Source: Planctomycetota bacterium (GTDB lineage: Bacteria > Planctomycetota > Phycisphaerae > Sedimentisphaerales > Anaerobacaceae). From it: 37,135 bases of DNA. Positions 9,096 through 17,811 of this stretch are shown here, piece after piece. The position numbers and the translations under genes are program-made. The first letter of the stretch is position 1, and each line of letters opens with the position of its first letter. The stretch covers positions 1 to 37,135 of the forward strand of contig VGYL01000003.1 of NCBI GenBank assembly GCA_016872975.1. The letters run 5' to 3'. Below the pieces are notes generated by a model. That model saw only the letters and a program-made list of their open reading frames with translations. It did not search any database and was not told where the DNA came from.

Positions 9096-9142
9096 GGGGA
9101 GCAGGTAGTCGATCACGGGGCGATAGAAACGGAGTGAGTGCT

Positions 9143-10570
9143 ATGGCGGAAAGTCTCATCATCAGCGTCAGCGGGATGAGAGGGGTGGTCGGTGAGAACC
9201 TTACCCCCATCGTCGCGGCGGAGTATGGCTGCGCGTTCGGAACCTTCCTGCGGAGCAGTATCGACACCGGCGGCCGGCCGTTCACCGTCTGCATCGGGCG
9301 GGATTCGCGCGTCAGCGGCTCCATGCTGCTGTCGGCCGTGGCGGCGGGCCTGTGCGCCATCGGCGTCAGCGCAGTCGATCTGGGAGTGGTCCCAACGCCG
9401 AGTGTCGGCATCATGTTGCGCCGGTTCCGTTGCCAAGGGGGTGTCATAATTACGGCGTCGCACAACCCGCTCCCCTACAATGGAATCAAGCTACTGCTCG
9501 GCAATGGGATGGCCCCGCCCATCGCGATGGCGAACGAGATCCGCCGAATCTTCTGGGACCGGCATTTCCATTTCGTCGATTCCTCCCACTGCGGCAAGGT
9601 GACCGGGAACAGCGACGCCTACCGCGTTCACATCGAGCAGGTGCTGCGCCTCGTCAACGTGGAGCAGATCGCCGCCCGGCGGTACAAGGTCGTTCTCGAC
9701 AGCGTGAACGGGGCGGGCGGGGATGTCACGAAAGCCCTCTTGGCGGAGTTGGGCTGTGAAGTAGTGGCCATCAACGACGAGCCGACCGGGCTGTTCGCGC
9801 ATGAACCCGAACCCACTGCGGAGAACCTGACGGGGCTCTGCTGGCGCGTGAAGCAGGAGCACGCGGATCTGGGGTTGGCCCAGGATCCCGACGCCGACCG
9901 GCTGGCTATCGTCGATGAACAAGGCGCGTACATCGGGGAGGAATACACCCTGGCCCTGGCGGCACTGCAGGCGTTCTCGAAAGGGACCGGCACGGCCGTC
10001 GCCAATCTGTCCACGTCGCGCATGCTCGACGACGTGGCCCGGCGCGCCGGCGGCAGCGTCATCCGCACGCCGGTGGGAGAAGCCCACGTGGCCAACGCCA
10101 TGATCGAGCACGGCGCCCTCATCGGCGGCGAAGGCAACGGCGGCGTGATCGACCTGCGCGTCGGACCCATCCGCGACAGTCTGGTGGGCATCGTCCTGAT
10201 CCTGCAACTGATGGCCGAGACGGGCAAGACCATCAGCCAATTGGTGCAGGAGATCGGCGGCTACTCCATGCACAAGGACAAGTTCCGCGCCGACGCCCAG
10301 CAGGCCCGGCAGATCCAGGAGATGGCGGTCGCACGGTTCGACAACGCCGCGATGAACGTCTCGGACGGTCTGCGGCTCGATTTCCCCGACGGCTGGATGC
10401 ACCTGCGCACGAGCAATACCGAGCCGGTGATGCGGGTGATCGTGGAGGCCCGGGACGAGCCCACCGCGCGACGCTACCTCCAAGCCGTCGCGGACATCCG
10501 CCGGGCGGTCCTGCAACCGGCCGCGACACCGGACGAACGCGCCAGGGCGAACGCAAAGCCCGGAGAGTGA
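9143..10570 (+). CDS. glmM: Phosphohexomutase, phosphoglucosamine mutase / phosphomannomutase family
   Basis: Phosphoserine loop 'GVIITASHNPLPYNGIK', metal loop 'DPDADRLAIVDE', 'GGEGNGGVID', C-terminal 'RTSNTEPVMRVIVEA'. Confidence 0.88.
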   Translation: MAESLIISVSGMRGVVGENLTPIVAAEYGCAFGTFLRSSIDTGGRPFTVCIGRDSRVSGSMLLSAVAAGLCAIGVSAVDLGVVPTPSVGIMLRRFRCQGGVIITASHNPLPYNGIKLLLGNGMAPPIAMANEIRRIFWDRHFHFVDSSHCGKVTGNSDAYRVHIEQVLRLVNVEQIAARRYKVVLDSVNGAGGDVTKALLAELGCEVVAINDEPTGLFAHEPEPTAENLTGLCWRVKQEHADLGLAQDPDADRLAIVDEQGAYIGEEYTLALAALQAFSKGTGTAVANLSTSRMLDDVARRAGGSVIRTPVGEAHVANAMIEHGALIGGEGNGGVIDLRVGPIRDSLVGIVLILQLMAETGKTISQLVQEIGGYSMHKDKFRADAQQARQIQEMAVARFDNAAMNVSDGLRLDFPDGWMHLRTSNTEPVMRVIVEARDEPTARRYLQAVADIRRAVLQPAATPDERARANAKPGE

Positions 10571-10589
10571 GTACCTGGACGTCGTCAAC

Positions 10590-10690
10590 GGGTGGCAGCG
10601 GCAAGGCCGTAGGCTCTGCGCAGGCCTTGCCGATGGCGGACGGGCGAAACCATCGGCAAGCTCCGAAGACTCCGCTTGCCGCTGCCACCC
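10590..10690 (+). repeat. Structured intergenic repeat, family R1 copy 2, followed by CATACAACAAACGACTTTGCGTTTGCCCTG tail
   Basis: GGGTGGCAGCGGCAAG / CTTGCCGCTGCCACCC outer stem; CTTGCCGATGG / CCATCGGCAAG inner stem; same CTCCGAAGACTCCG block. Confidence 0.9.
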
Positions 10691-10875
10691 ATACAACAAA
10701 CGACTTTGCGTTTGCCCTGACGAACGCGCGGCCACCTCTTGATGCGCACGCCTCTCTGGCGTAAAATAGCCTGTTTCCGGAGTGGAGATGCAAGCGGTGA
10801 CGATAGGCCGTTCTTTCCGGCCGGCGCCGCCGGCAGATTGGGAAGCGTGATTTTGAGCAATACGCGGGTGAAGAA

Positions 10876-12255
10876 TTGAGTAGTCATTGGACAGATTCCA
10901 AACCGGTCGTCCTGGTAGTGGACGACGAACGGGACCACGCCGACGGCATGGTGGAAGCCCTCGGCAAGCTGCCCGTCGAAGCCCTGGCGGTCTACACGGG
11001 CGAGCATGCCATCGAGGTCCTGCGCAACCAGCGGATCGACGTGGTCGTCACCGACCTGAAGCTGGAAGGCCCGGCGGATGGGCTGGAGGTGCTGCGGGAG
11101 GCGAAGCAAAACGGCAGCCCGACGGAGGTCATCCTGATCACCGCCTATGCCACGATCGACAACTGCAAGGAGGCCCTGCGACAAGGGGCTTTCGATTATC
11201 TCGTCAAGCCGCTGGACATCGACCAGATGCGCACCCTGGTCGAGCAGGCCGCCCGTAAGGCCCGAACGGCTCATGCCCGGCAGGCCCAAGCCGAACCGGA
11301 GCCGGAATCCTTCTTCTTCGATGGGATCAAAGGCGCCAGTCCGGCCATGCAGGGCATCTTCGAAGTGATTCGCCGCGTGGCCCCGACCAATATCTCGGTC
11401 CTCATCGAGGGGCCTTCCGGCAGCGGCAAAGAGCTGCTGGCGCGGGCGATTCACGTGAATTCGCTCCGCCGGGACAAGCCGTACAAGCCGGTCAACTGCG
11501 CCGGACTGACGGAGACCCTGCTCGAAAGCGAGCTGTTCGGGCACGTCAAAGGGGCGTTCACCGGCGCCAACACAGACCGCAAGGGCCTGTTCGAGATCGC
11601 CGACAAAGGGACGCTGTTCCTCGATGAGATCGGGGATATGCCGCTGACGATGCAGGCGAAGCTGCTCCGCGTGATCGAGGATGGCATCGTCACGCCGGTC
11701 GGCTCCAACAAGCCGACCGTCGTCGATGTCCGCATCATCAGCGCCACCAACCACAACCTCACCAAGCTCATCGAGCGAAATACGTTCCGCCAGGACCTCT
11801 ACTTCCGGATTCGGGGCGTGAACCTCGTGGTGCCCCCATTGCGGGAGAGGCCCGAAGATATCCCGATCCTGGCGCAGCACTTTTTGCAGGAGGCGGTCGA
11901 GGAGACCGGATCGAAGATCACAGGCATCACCGAGGCCGCGCTGAGCATCCTCACCGGCTACGAGTGGCCGGGCAACATCCGCCAGCTCAAGAACGCGATC
12001 CGGACGATGGTCGTGATGTGCGACCGGCCCAAGATCGATCTGCCGGACCTGCCGCCCGAGATCTCGCCCCGCCGGCAATTGCCGGGCGCCAGCGCGTCCC
12101 CGGCCAGTCTGGCGGGCGTCTCGCTCAACGATCTGGAGAAGAAGGCCATCGCGGATACGCTGGCCAAGACACAAGGCAACCGGGAGAAAGCCGCCAAGAT
12201 CCTCGGCATCGGCGAGCGCACGCTCTACCGCAAGATCCGCGAGTACAACCTTTAG
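10876..12255 (+). CDS. NtrC-family sigma-54-dependent response regulator
   Basis: Receiver domain '[11 protein letters not shown]...VVVTDLKL...DYLVKPLD', AAA+ with GAFTGA motif, C-terminal Fis-type HTH '[26 protein letters not shown]'; TTG start as given in the ORF track. Confidence 0.93.
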   Translation: MSSHWTDSKPVVLVVDDERDHADGMVEALGKLPVEALAVYTGEHAIEVLRNQRIDVVVTDLKLEGPADGLEVLREAKQNGSPTEVILITAYATIDNCKEALRQGAFDYLVKPLDIDQMRTLVEQAARKARTAHARQAQAEPEPESFFFDGIKGASPAMQGIFEVIRRVAPTNISVLIEGPSGSGKELLARAIHVNSLRRDKPYKPVNCAGLTETLLESELFGHVKGAFTGANTDRKGLFEIADKGTLFLDEIGDMPLTMQAKLLRVIEDGIVTPVGSNKPTVVDVRIISATNHNLTKLIERNTFRQDLYFRIRGVNLVVPPLRERPEDIPILAQHFLQEAVEETGSKITGITEAALSILTGYEWPGNIRQLKNAIRTMVVMCDRPKIDLPDLPPEISPRRQLPGASASPASLAGVSLNDLEKKAIADTLAKTQGNREKAAKILGIGERTLYRKIREYNL

Positions 12256-12320
12256 AATCGATGAAGGATGCTTGACAATTGATTATTGGGCGGGCTGGCC
12301 GCGGCCCTGGCAGCGGGCGG

Positions 12321-12470
12321 CTCAGTACCGCATTTCGTAAGTCCGGAGACTATGAGTAGAGATTGCTTCGTCGCTGAAGCTCCTCGGAATGACATACTTG
12401 GGCGCCCTATGTCATTGCGAGCGCGGCTCGCCGAGCGCGGCAATCTACCACCCATAGTCGCACTACTCAG
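12321..12470. repeat. MITE-like repeat family R2, copy A
   Basis: CTCAGTACCGCATTTCGTAAGTCC...GAGATTGCTTCGTCGCTGAAGCTCCTCGGAATGACATA...TATGTCATTGCGAG...; shared with 17468-17790 and 36462-36585. Confidence 0.75.
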
Positions 12471-13123
12471 CGGCGGGCGGGGGCGTCGGACTGCATCTTC
12501 TGAAGCCACGGGGGCATCTGCTCCGGCGTGACATTTTTCCAGAGGCCCTGTCCGGCGGCGCGCGCGGCGGCCTCCAGTTGCAGGTATTTCTGGTAATAGC
12601 CGTGCCGAAAGCGGCGGTCGGCGTAGACGCAGCCTTGCGACAGCAACTCCTCGTTGAGAAATCTGCCGTCCGGAAGCGCAATGTAGGCGAGCAACCGCTG
12701 ATAGCGATCCCGGCTCCCCGCGCGTTCATCGAGGTAAACACGGACCGTCTTACGGTACGCCAGGCGCTGGGCGAGGGCTGTGGCTTCCTCGGCAAAGTAC
12801 ATCCGCTGGCTCCGGTTCGTGCCCATCTCCGGGGCATCGATGCCCACCAGCCGGACCTTGGTCGTCTCGTCCGCCAGATCGGCGGCGGCCAGGTGGAGCG
12901 TATCGCCATCGACGATCCGGACGACCGGGAACGCCTGTCCGTGGTAACGGGCCGAATCCGTGGCAAACGTCTGTCCGCGCGCGGTGGACGGCGCGGACCA
13001 TTGCGGCGCGACGACATCCCGGTCCAGCCAAGCCAGCAGGGCCGCCCCGATCAGACCGAGAACGACCAGGACGGCTCGTTTGCGCCTGCTCAGCGCACGT
13101 CTGCTCTTTCGCCTGCGTGCCAA
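12467..13123 (-). CDS. Thermonuclease (SNase-like) family protein with N-terminal membrane anchor
   Basis: 'VVRIVDGDTLHL...VRLVGIDAPEMG...VRVYLDERAGSRDRYQRLLAYI...LLSQGCVYADRRF'. Confidence 0.9.
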   Translation of the reverse strand: MARRRKSRRALSRRKRAVLVVLGLIGAALLAWLDRDVVAPQWSAPSTARGQTFATDSARYHGQAFPVVRIVDGDTLHLAAADLADETTKVRLVGIDAPEMGTNRSQRMYFAEEATALAQRLAYRKTVRVYLDERAGSRDRYQRLLAYIALPDGRFLNEELLSQGCVYADRRFRHGYYQKYLQLEAAARAAGQGLWKNVTPEQMPPWLQKMQSDAPARR

Positions 13124-13142
13124 TGACTATGTTCCCTGTTCC

Positions 13143-14381
13143 TCAGACCGGTTTGCGCTGCCGGGCGGGCTTGTCCAACTCGAACGCCAGACAGACCGCT
13201 TCCAGCGCCCTTTCGATCTCGTCGCGCCCCACGGCGCAACTGATGCGAATCTCGCTGGTCGTAATCGAATCGATGTTGACCTTCGCCTTGGCCAAGGAGC
13301 CGAACATCTTCTCGGCCACGCCGTACTGCGACCGCATGCCCACGCCGATCACGGAAACCAGCGCGATGTCGTCGCGCACGAACAGTCCGTCGCAACGGAG
13401 CTCCTTCTTGATCTCTTCCGCCACCTGTTTGGCCTTGGGGAGGTCGGACGTCCCGACCAGGAAGGCGATATTGGCCTTCTCGGGGCTGATCTCCGTCTGG
13501 ATGATATCGTCGATCACCACCTTGGCTTCCGCCAGGCGGGCAAACACCTTGGCGGCGGTCCCCGGCACGTTGGGGAGCCCGATCAGACTGATCTTCGCCA
13601 TATCCTTCTGGATTGTCGCACTGGACACCGTCACGCCTTCCATCTGAGGCACCTCGTGAGTAATCACCGTTCCCGGATTGTCATCGTCGCTGTTGCGCAC
13701 GCGGATCTTGACGTTATAGCGCTTGCCGACCGCCACGGAGCGCAGGGGAAGCACCCCCGCCCCGAGGCCGGCCATTTCCAGCATCTCATCGTAACTGATC
13801 TCATCCACCAGGACGCCGTTCTGGAACATGATCGGGTCCGCGGTGTACACGCCGCCGGCATCGGTGAAGATCTCGCACTCCTCGGCCTTCAGCGCGGCCG
13901 CCAAGGCCACGGCGCTCGTGTCCGAGCCGCCCGGGCCGAGCGTGGTGACATTGCCCTGCAGATCGACGCCCTGGAAACCGGCGACGATGACCACACGGCC
14001 GTGATCCAACTCGCGGCGGATGAAGCCGGCATCGACGCTCTTGACCTGGGCGTTCATGTAGACGTTGTCGGTCCGCAGACGAACCTGTCCGCCGGTGAAG
14101 CTGATCGCCTGGCAGCCCATGGCATCGAGCGCCATGGCAAACAAGGACGCCGCCTGCTGCTCGCCCGTGCTGAGCAACTGGTCCATCTCCCGCGTGGGCG
14201 GGTTCGGGTGGAGGTCCCGCGCATCGCGGATCAGCTCCTCCGTCTGCTGCCCGCGGGCCGAGGCCACGACCACGATCTGGTAGCCCGCTTTCGTTCGCTC
14301 CATGACCCGCCGCGCGGCCCGGCGGATCTTCTCCGCATTTGCCATCGAGCTGCCGCCGAACTTCTGCACCACAATTGCCAT
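13143..14381 (-). CDS. lysC: Aspartate kinase
   Basis: 'MAIVVQKFGGSSMANAEKIRRAA', 'GFQGVDLQGNVTTLGPGGSDTSAVALAAAL', C-terminal ACT domains. Confidence 0.96.
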   Translation of the reverse strand: MAIVVQKFGGSSMANAEKIRRAARRVMERTKAGYQIVVVASARGQQTEELIRDARDLHPNPPTREMDQLLSTGEQQAASLFAMALDAMGCQAISFTGGQVRLRTDNVYMNAQVKSVDAGFIRRELDHGRVVIVAGFQGVDLQGNVTTLGPGGSDTSAVALAAALKAEECEIFTDAGGVYTADPIMFQNGVLVDEISYDEMLEMAGLGAGVLPLRSVAVGKRYNVKIRVRNSDDDNPGTVITHEVPQMEGVTVSSATIQKDMAKISLIGLPNVPGTAAKVFARLAEAKVVIDDIIQTEISPEKANIAFLVGTSDLPKAKQVAEEIKKELRCDGLFVRDDIALVSVIGVGMRSQYGVAEKMFGSLAKAKVNIDSITTSEIRISCAVGRDEIERALEAVCLAFELDKPARQRKPV

Positions 14382-14390
14382 AGTCGTCTC

Positions 14391-15578
14391 TCAACTCTTG
14401 AGGAAATACTCCATTAGCTCGCATCCTTTCTCGATGCGAAATCCCGCGCGGGCGGCGTTCGCCTCGCTGAAGCCCGACTGGAGGACCCCGCTGATCTTCG
14501 TCCCGGCCATCGCGAAGGGAACCGGCTCGGCCGAATGGGCGCCGCCGCGGACCGGCGTCGGATGGTCCGGCAGCACCAGGATGCGCCAGCTCTCCCGTTG
14601 CTCCAGCGCCTGCAATATGGGACCTACGATGTAGCGGTCCACCTGTTCGATGGCCGTCTTCTTGGCTTGGGCGTCGCCCTGGTGGCCGGCCTCGTCCGGC
14701 GCCTCGATGTGGACGAACACCAGGTCGTATTTCTCCAGCGCCCGGACGGCCGCCTGCCCTTTGCCCTCGTAATTCGTATCCAGGAATCCGGTCGCACCGG
14801 GCACGTCGATCAGGTCGAATCCCACCAGCTTGGCCAGCCCGCGCACCAGGTCCACCGCCGTGATCGCCGCTCCCTGGAGGCCGTAGCGCTGGCGGAAGCT
14901 GTCCAGCCGGGCCTGCTTGCCCTGGCCCCAGAGCCAGATCGAGCTGACCTGGTTCTCCCCGAGGTCCTGCCGGACCCGGTTGACATCGTGGCCGGCGAAC
15001 AGGTGCTGCGACTGGTTGATCAACTGGATCAGCAGCTCGGCGCCCTTGCCGCGCGGCAGGATCTTCTCGACCGGTTTGCCGATGTGATCGTGGGGCGGGT
15101 AGGTGCGGACCTCGAACTCCATGCCGCGGAAGACGAGCAGGTGCCGATAGCTGACGCCGGTGTGCAGACGGATGCGCTCGTCCGCAATGTGCGACTGCAG
15201 CTCTTCGATGAGACTGCTCGCCTCTTTGGTCGAGATGTGCCCGGCGCTGTGATCGACCATCCGATCGTCGGCGATAGTCACCAGGTTGCAGCGGAAGACC
15301 CAGTCTTCCGGCCCCAGGCGAATGCTCCGGGCCGCCGCCTCGATGGGCGCCCGCCCGCTGTAGTAGCGCTGCGGATCGTAGCCCAGGAGGCTCATCTGGG
15401 CCACGTCGCTGCCCGGCTCGAAGCCTTCCGGCACCGTGCGCACGAGCCCCTGCCGGCCGGTCGTGCTGACCCGGTCCATGTTCGGCGTCTCGGCCGCCTC
15501 CAGGGGGGTCCGGCCGCCGAATTCCTCCAGCGGCTGGTCCGCCGCACCATCCGGAACGATAATCACGTACTTCGCCAT
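14391..15578 (-). CDS. apgM: ApgM-type cofactor-independent phosphoglycerate mutase homologue; candidate homoserine kinase
   Basis: 'MAKYVIIVPDGAADQPLEEFGGRTPLEAAETPNMDRV...GSDVAQMSLLGYDP', alkaline-phosphatase superfamily; sits between hom and lysC. Confidence 0.9.
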   Translation of the reverse strand: MAKYVIIVPDGAADQPLEEFGGRTPLEAAETPNMDRVSTTGRQGLVRTVPEGFEPGSDVAQMSLLGYDPQRYYSGRAPIEAAARSIRLGPEDWVFRCNLVTIADDRMVDHSAGHISTKEASSLIEELQSHIADERIRLHTGVSYRHLLVFRGMEFEVRTYPPHDHIGKPVEKILPRGKGAELLIQLINQSQHLFAGHDVNRVRQDLGENQVSSIWLWGQGKQARLDSFRQRYGLQGAAITAVDLVRGLAKLVGFDLIDVPGATGFLDTNYEGKGQAAVRALEKYDLVFVHIEAPDEAGHQGDAQAKKTAIEQVDRYIVGPILQALEQRESWRILVLPDHPTPVRGGAHSAEPVPFAMAGTKISGVLQSGFSEANAARAGFRIEKGCELMEYFLKS

Positions 15579-15657
15579 TTTGATGGTTGATGGTTGATGG
15601 TTGATGCAAGAGGCGTGTGGACGCCCCCAAATCAAAAGCCAACCATCAACCATCAAA
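15577..15657. repeat. Short tandem TTGATGG array with inverted counterpart
   Basis: ATTTTGATGGTTGATGGTTGATGGTTGATG ... AACCATCAACCATCAAA flanking ~34 nt. Confidence 0.85.
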
Positions 15658-15662
15658 CTTCA

Positions 15663-16988
15663 CTACGTGTCCTTATCCTGCGGAATATCCACAATCCGTA
15701 TACACACCGGCTTGCCGCTGAGGACATCCAGCCGCGTCAATTCCGCCAGGGCCGTCGCCATGTTTTTCTCCTGGGTCCTGTGCGTCGTGATGACCACGGG
15801 CACGGTATTCGACGGACCGGTCCCTTCGTGCTGGAGGGCCCCCGAGATACTGATCTGGTGATCCGCGAGAATCCTGCTGTAGCGGGCGACCACGCCGGGC
15901 TTGTCTTTGGCCATCACGCGGATATAGAACCGGCTCACGGAATCGTCGATCGGCTCCACCAGCGGCTTGACCTCCGCACGCGGCCGCAGACGCAGGTGCT
16001 GGAACGTCGTCCGGGAGTTGCCCAGGGCCACGTCGATCAGGTCCGCGACCACGGCGCTGGCGGTGGGCATCATGCCGGCCCCGCGGCCATAGTAGAAAAT
16101 CTCACCGACCGCGCTGCCGAACACGCTGAGCGCGTTGAACGAGCCATGGACGCGGGCCAGCGAGGAGTCGGTCGCGATGAACGATGGGTGTACCCGCAGC
16201 GAGATCCGCCCTTCCGGGCTGCGCTGGGCAATGGCCAGCAGCTTGAGGCAGTAGCCCATCTCCCGCCCGTAGCGGATGTCGTCCCGGGCGATGCCGTCGA
16301 GTCCCTGGACGAAGACGTCCTCCAGGCCGATCTCGTAGCCGAAGGCGATGGAGGCGAGAATCGCCAGCTTGTGGGCGCTGTCGCCCCCGGAGATGTCCAG
16401 GGTCGGGTCCGCCTCGGCAAAGCCGCGTTTCTGGGCCTTGGCCAGCGCCGCGGAAAAGGCCTCGTCCTTCGCGCTCATGCTGGAGAGGATATAATTGCAG
16501 GTGCCGTTGACGATGCCGTACATGCCGGTGATCTGGTTGGCGGCCAGCCCCGTGCGCAGGGCGCTGATAATGGGAATCCCGCCGGCGCAACTGGCCTCGA
16601 ACGCGATGCACCGGCCCGTCTCCCGGGCGGCCTGGTACAGCTCATTCCCATGCAGGGCGAGCAGGGCCTTGTTGGCCGTGACCACGTCCTTGCCCGCCCG
16701 CAGCATCTGGAGCTGGATTTCTTTGGCGACGCCGGTGCCGCCGACCAGCTCGATGCCGATGGCAATGCTGGGATCGGCCACGAGTCGGTTCAGATCGTCG
16801 GTCAGGACCCCCTCGGGCAATTGCACCGGACGCGGCTTCTGCGTGTCCACGTCCACGACACAGGCGAGCTCCAACCGAACGCCCATCTTCGCGGCCAGGG
16901 CATCGCCTTCTTCACAGATCAGCTTGGCCACGCCGGCGCCGACGGTGCCGAACCCGACCAACCCCACCCGTACGCGTTTTTCGCTCAC
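15663..16988 (-). CDS. hom: Homoserine dehydrogenase
   Basis: 'VRVGLVGFGTVGAGVAKLI', 'GIVNGTCNYILSSM', 'EADPTLDISGGDSAHKLAILA', C-terminal ACT; GTG start. Confidence 0.96.
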   Translation of the reverse strand: MSEKRVRVGLVGFGTVGAGVAKLICEEGDALAAKMGVRLELACVVDVDTQKPRPVQLPEGVLTDDLNRLVADPSIAIGIELVGGTGVAKEIQLQMLRAGKDVVTANKALLALHGNELYQAARETGRCIAFEASCAGGIPIISALRTGLAANQITGMYGIVNGTCNYILSSMSAKDEAFSAALAKAQKRGFAEADPTLDISGGDSAHKLAILASIAFGYEIGLEDVFVQGLDGIARDDIRYGREMGYCLKLLAIAQRSPEGRISLRVHPSFIATDSSLARVHGSFNALSVFGSAVGEIFYYGRGAGMMPTASAVVADLIDVALGNSRTTFQHLRLRPRAEVKPLVEPIDDSVSRFYIRVMAKDKPGVVARYSRILADHQISISGALQHEGTGPSNTVPVVITTHRTQEKNMATALAELTRLDVLSGKPVCIRIVDIPQDKDT

Positions 16989-17213
16989 AAGGCCACCTAT
17001 GGTGCGTCACACGCCCGGAAATCGCGACGCCGGAAGCAGGCCCCGAGCCTCGTACCTCCAACCTCACGCGCGACCGTTCCGGCCGCCCGGTGACGCAAAA
17101 ATAGCCCCTGAGAATATCCCGTCGCTCTTCCCGGGTCAAGGAAAAACTCCCCTGGTTCGCAGTACGCGCAGTACCGCAGTACGAGTGCGATCGCAAGAGC
17201 ATAGAGAGCCGGG

Positions 17214-17311
17214 GGGTGGCAGCGTCAAGGCCGGTAGGCCTTGGCGATGGTCCTGCGCCCGGGCAATCCGCCATCGCCAAGCTCCGAAGACTCCGCTTGA
17301 CGATGCCACCC
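17214..17311 (+). repeat. Structured intergenic repeat, family R1 copy 3, with the same tail as copy 2
   Basis: GGGTGGCAGCGTCAAG / CTTGACGATGCCACCC (one mismatch), CTTGGCGATGG / CCATCGCCAAG, CTCCGAAGACTCCG; tail CATACAGCAAACGACTTTGCGTTTGCCCTG. Confidence 0.9.
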
Positions 17312-17357
17312 ATACAGCAAACGACTTTGCGTTTGCCCTGCCCTTCGTTCATAGCGG

Positions 17358-17437
17358 GCTCGTAAGAGCATAGAAAGTCAGGGGACGTTGCTTGCGGCTT
17401 CCCTCCATTCCTGGGCCTCTTGCATGCTCTTACGAGC
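17358..17437. repeat. Inverted repeat, 14-bp perfect arms
   Basis: GCTCGTAAGAGCAT (17358-17371) and ATGCTCTTACGAGC (17424-17437). Confidence 0.85.
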
Positions 17438-17467
17438 ACACTACAAACGGAGACCAAACGAGCCGCG

Positions 17468-17790
17468 CTAGTACCGCATTTTGCAGGTCCTGAGACTATA
17501 GGGTAGAGATTGCCTCGTCGCTGAAGCTCCTCGCAATGACATACTTGGGCGCCCTATGTCATTGCGAGTCGCGAAGCCGCTTCGCGGCGGGTAGGAGAAA
17601 GCAACCCGCCGTGTCCAGGGTGCCATGCCTACGCCTCGTAGGCATGTCTACGCAAAGCCGTAGACATGGCACCCAAACCGCCAGTTTCTTAGGAGCGAGG
17701 CTTGCCGAGCGCGGCAATCCTGTCATTGCGAGGAGCGCAGCGACGAAGCAACCTCACCATAGTCGCGGTACTTGTGAAATGCGGTACTAG
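17468..17790. mobile_element. Full-length MITE-like element, family R2 copy B, with nested palindromes
   Basis: Perfect 14-bp terminal inverted repeats CTAGTACCGCATTT / AAATGCGGTACTAG; subterminal inverted GAGATTGC..CGTCGCT..GCTCCTCGCAATGACA motifs; no transposase. Confidence 0.7.
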
Positions 17791-17811
17791 CGCCGGAGGC
17801 GCGCCGGCCCT

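Noticed and set aside
12252-12509. Small ORFs containing 'SFRGASATKQSLL' / 'CHCEERSDEAI'-type peptides
   Set aside because: Translations of the dispersed GAGATTGCTTCGTCGC palindromic repeat, a familiar source of spurious ORFs.
8998-17340. R1 repeats as a CRISPR array
   Set aside because: Copies are kilobases apart in separate intergenic regions with no regular spacers or cas genes.
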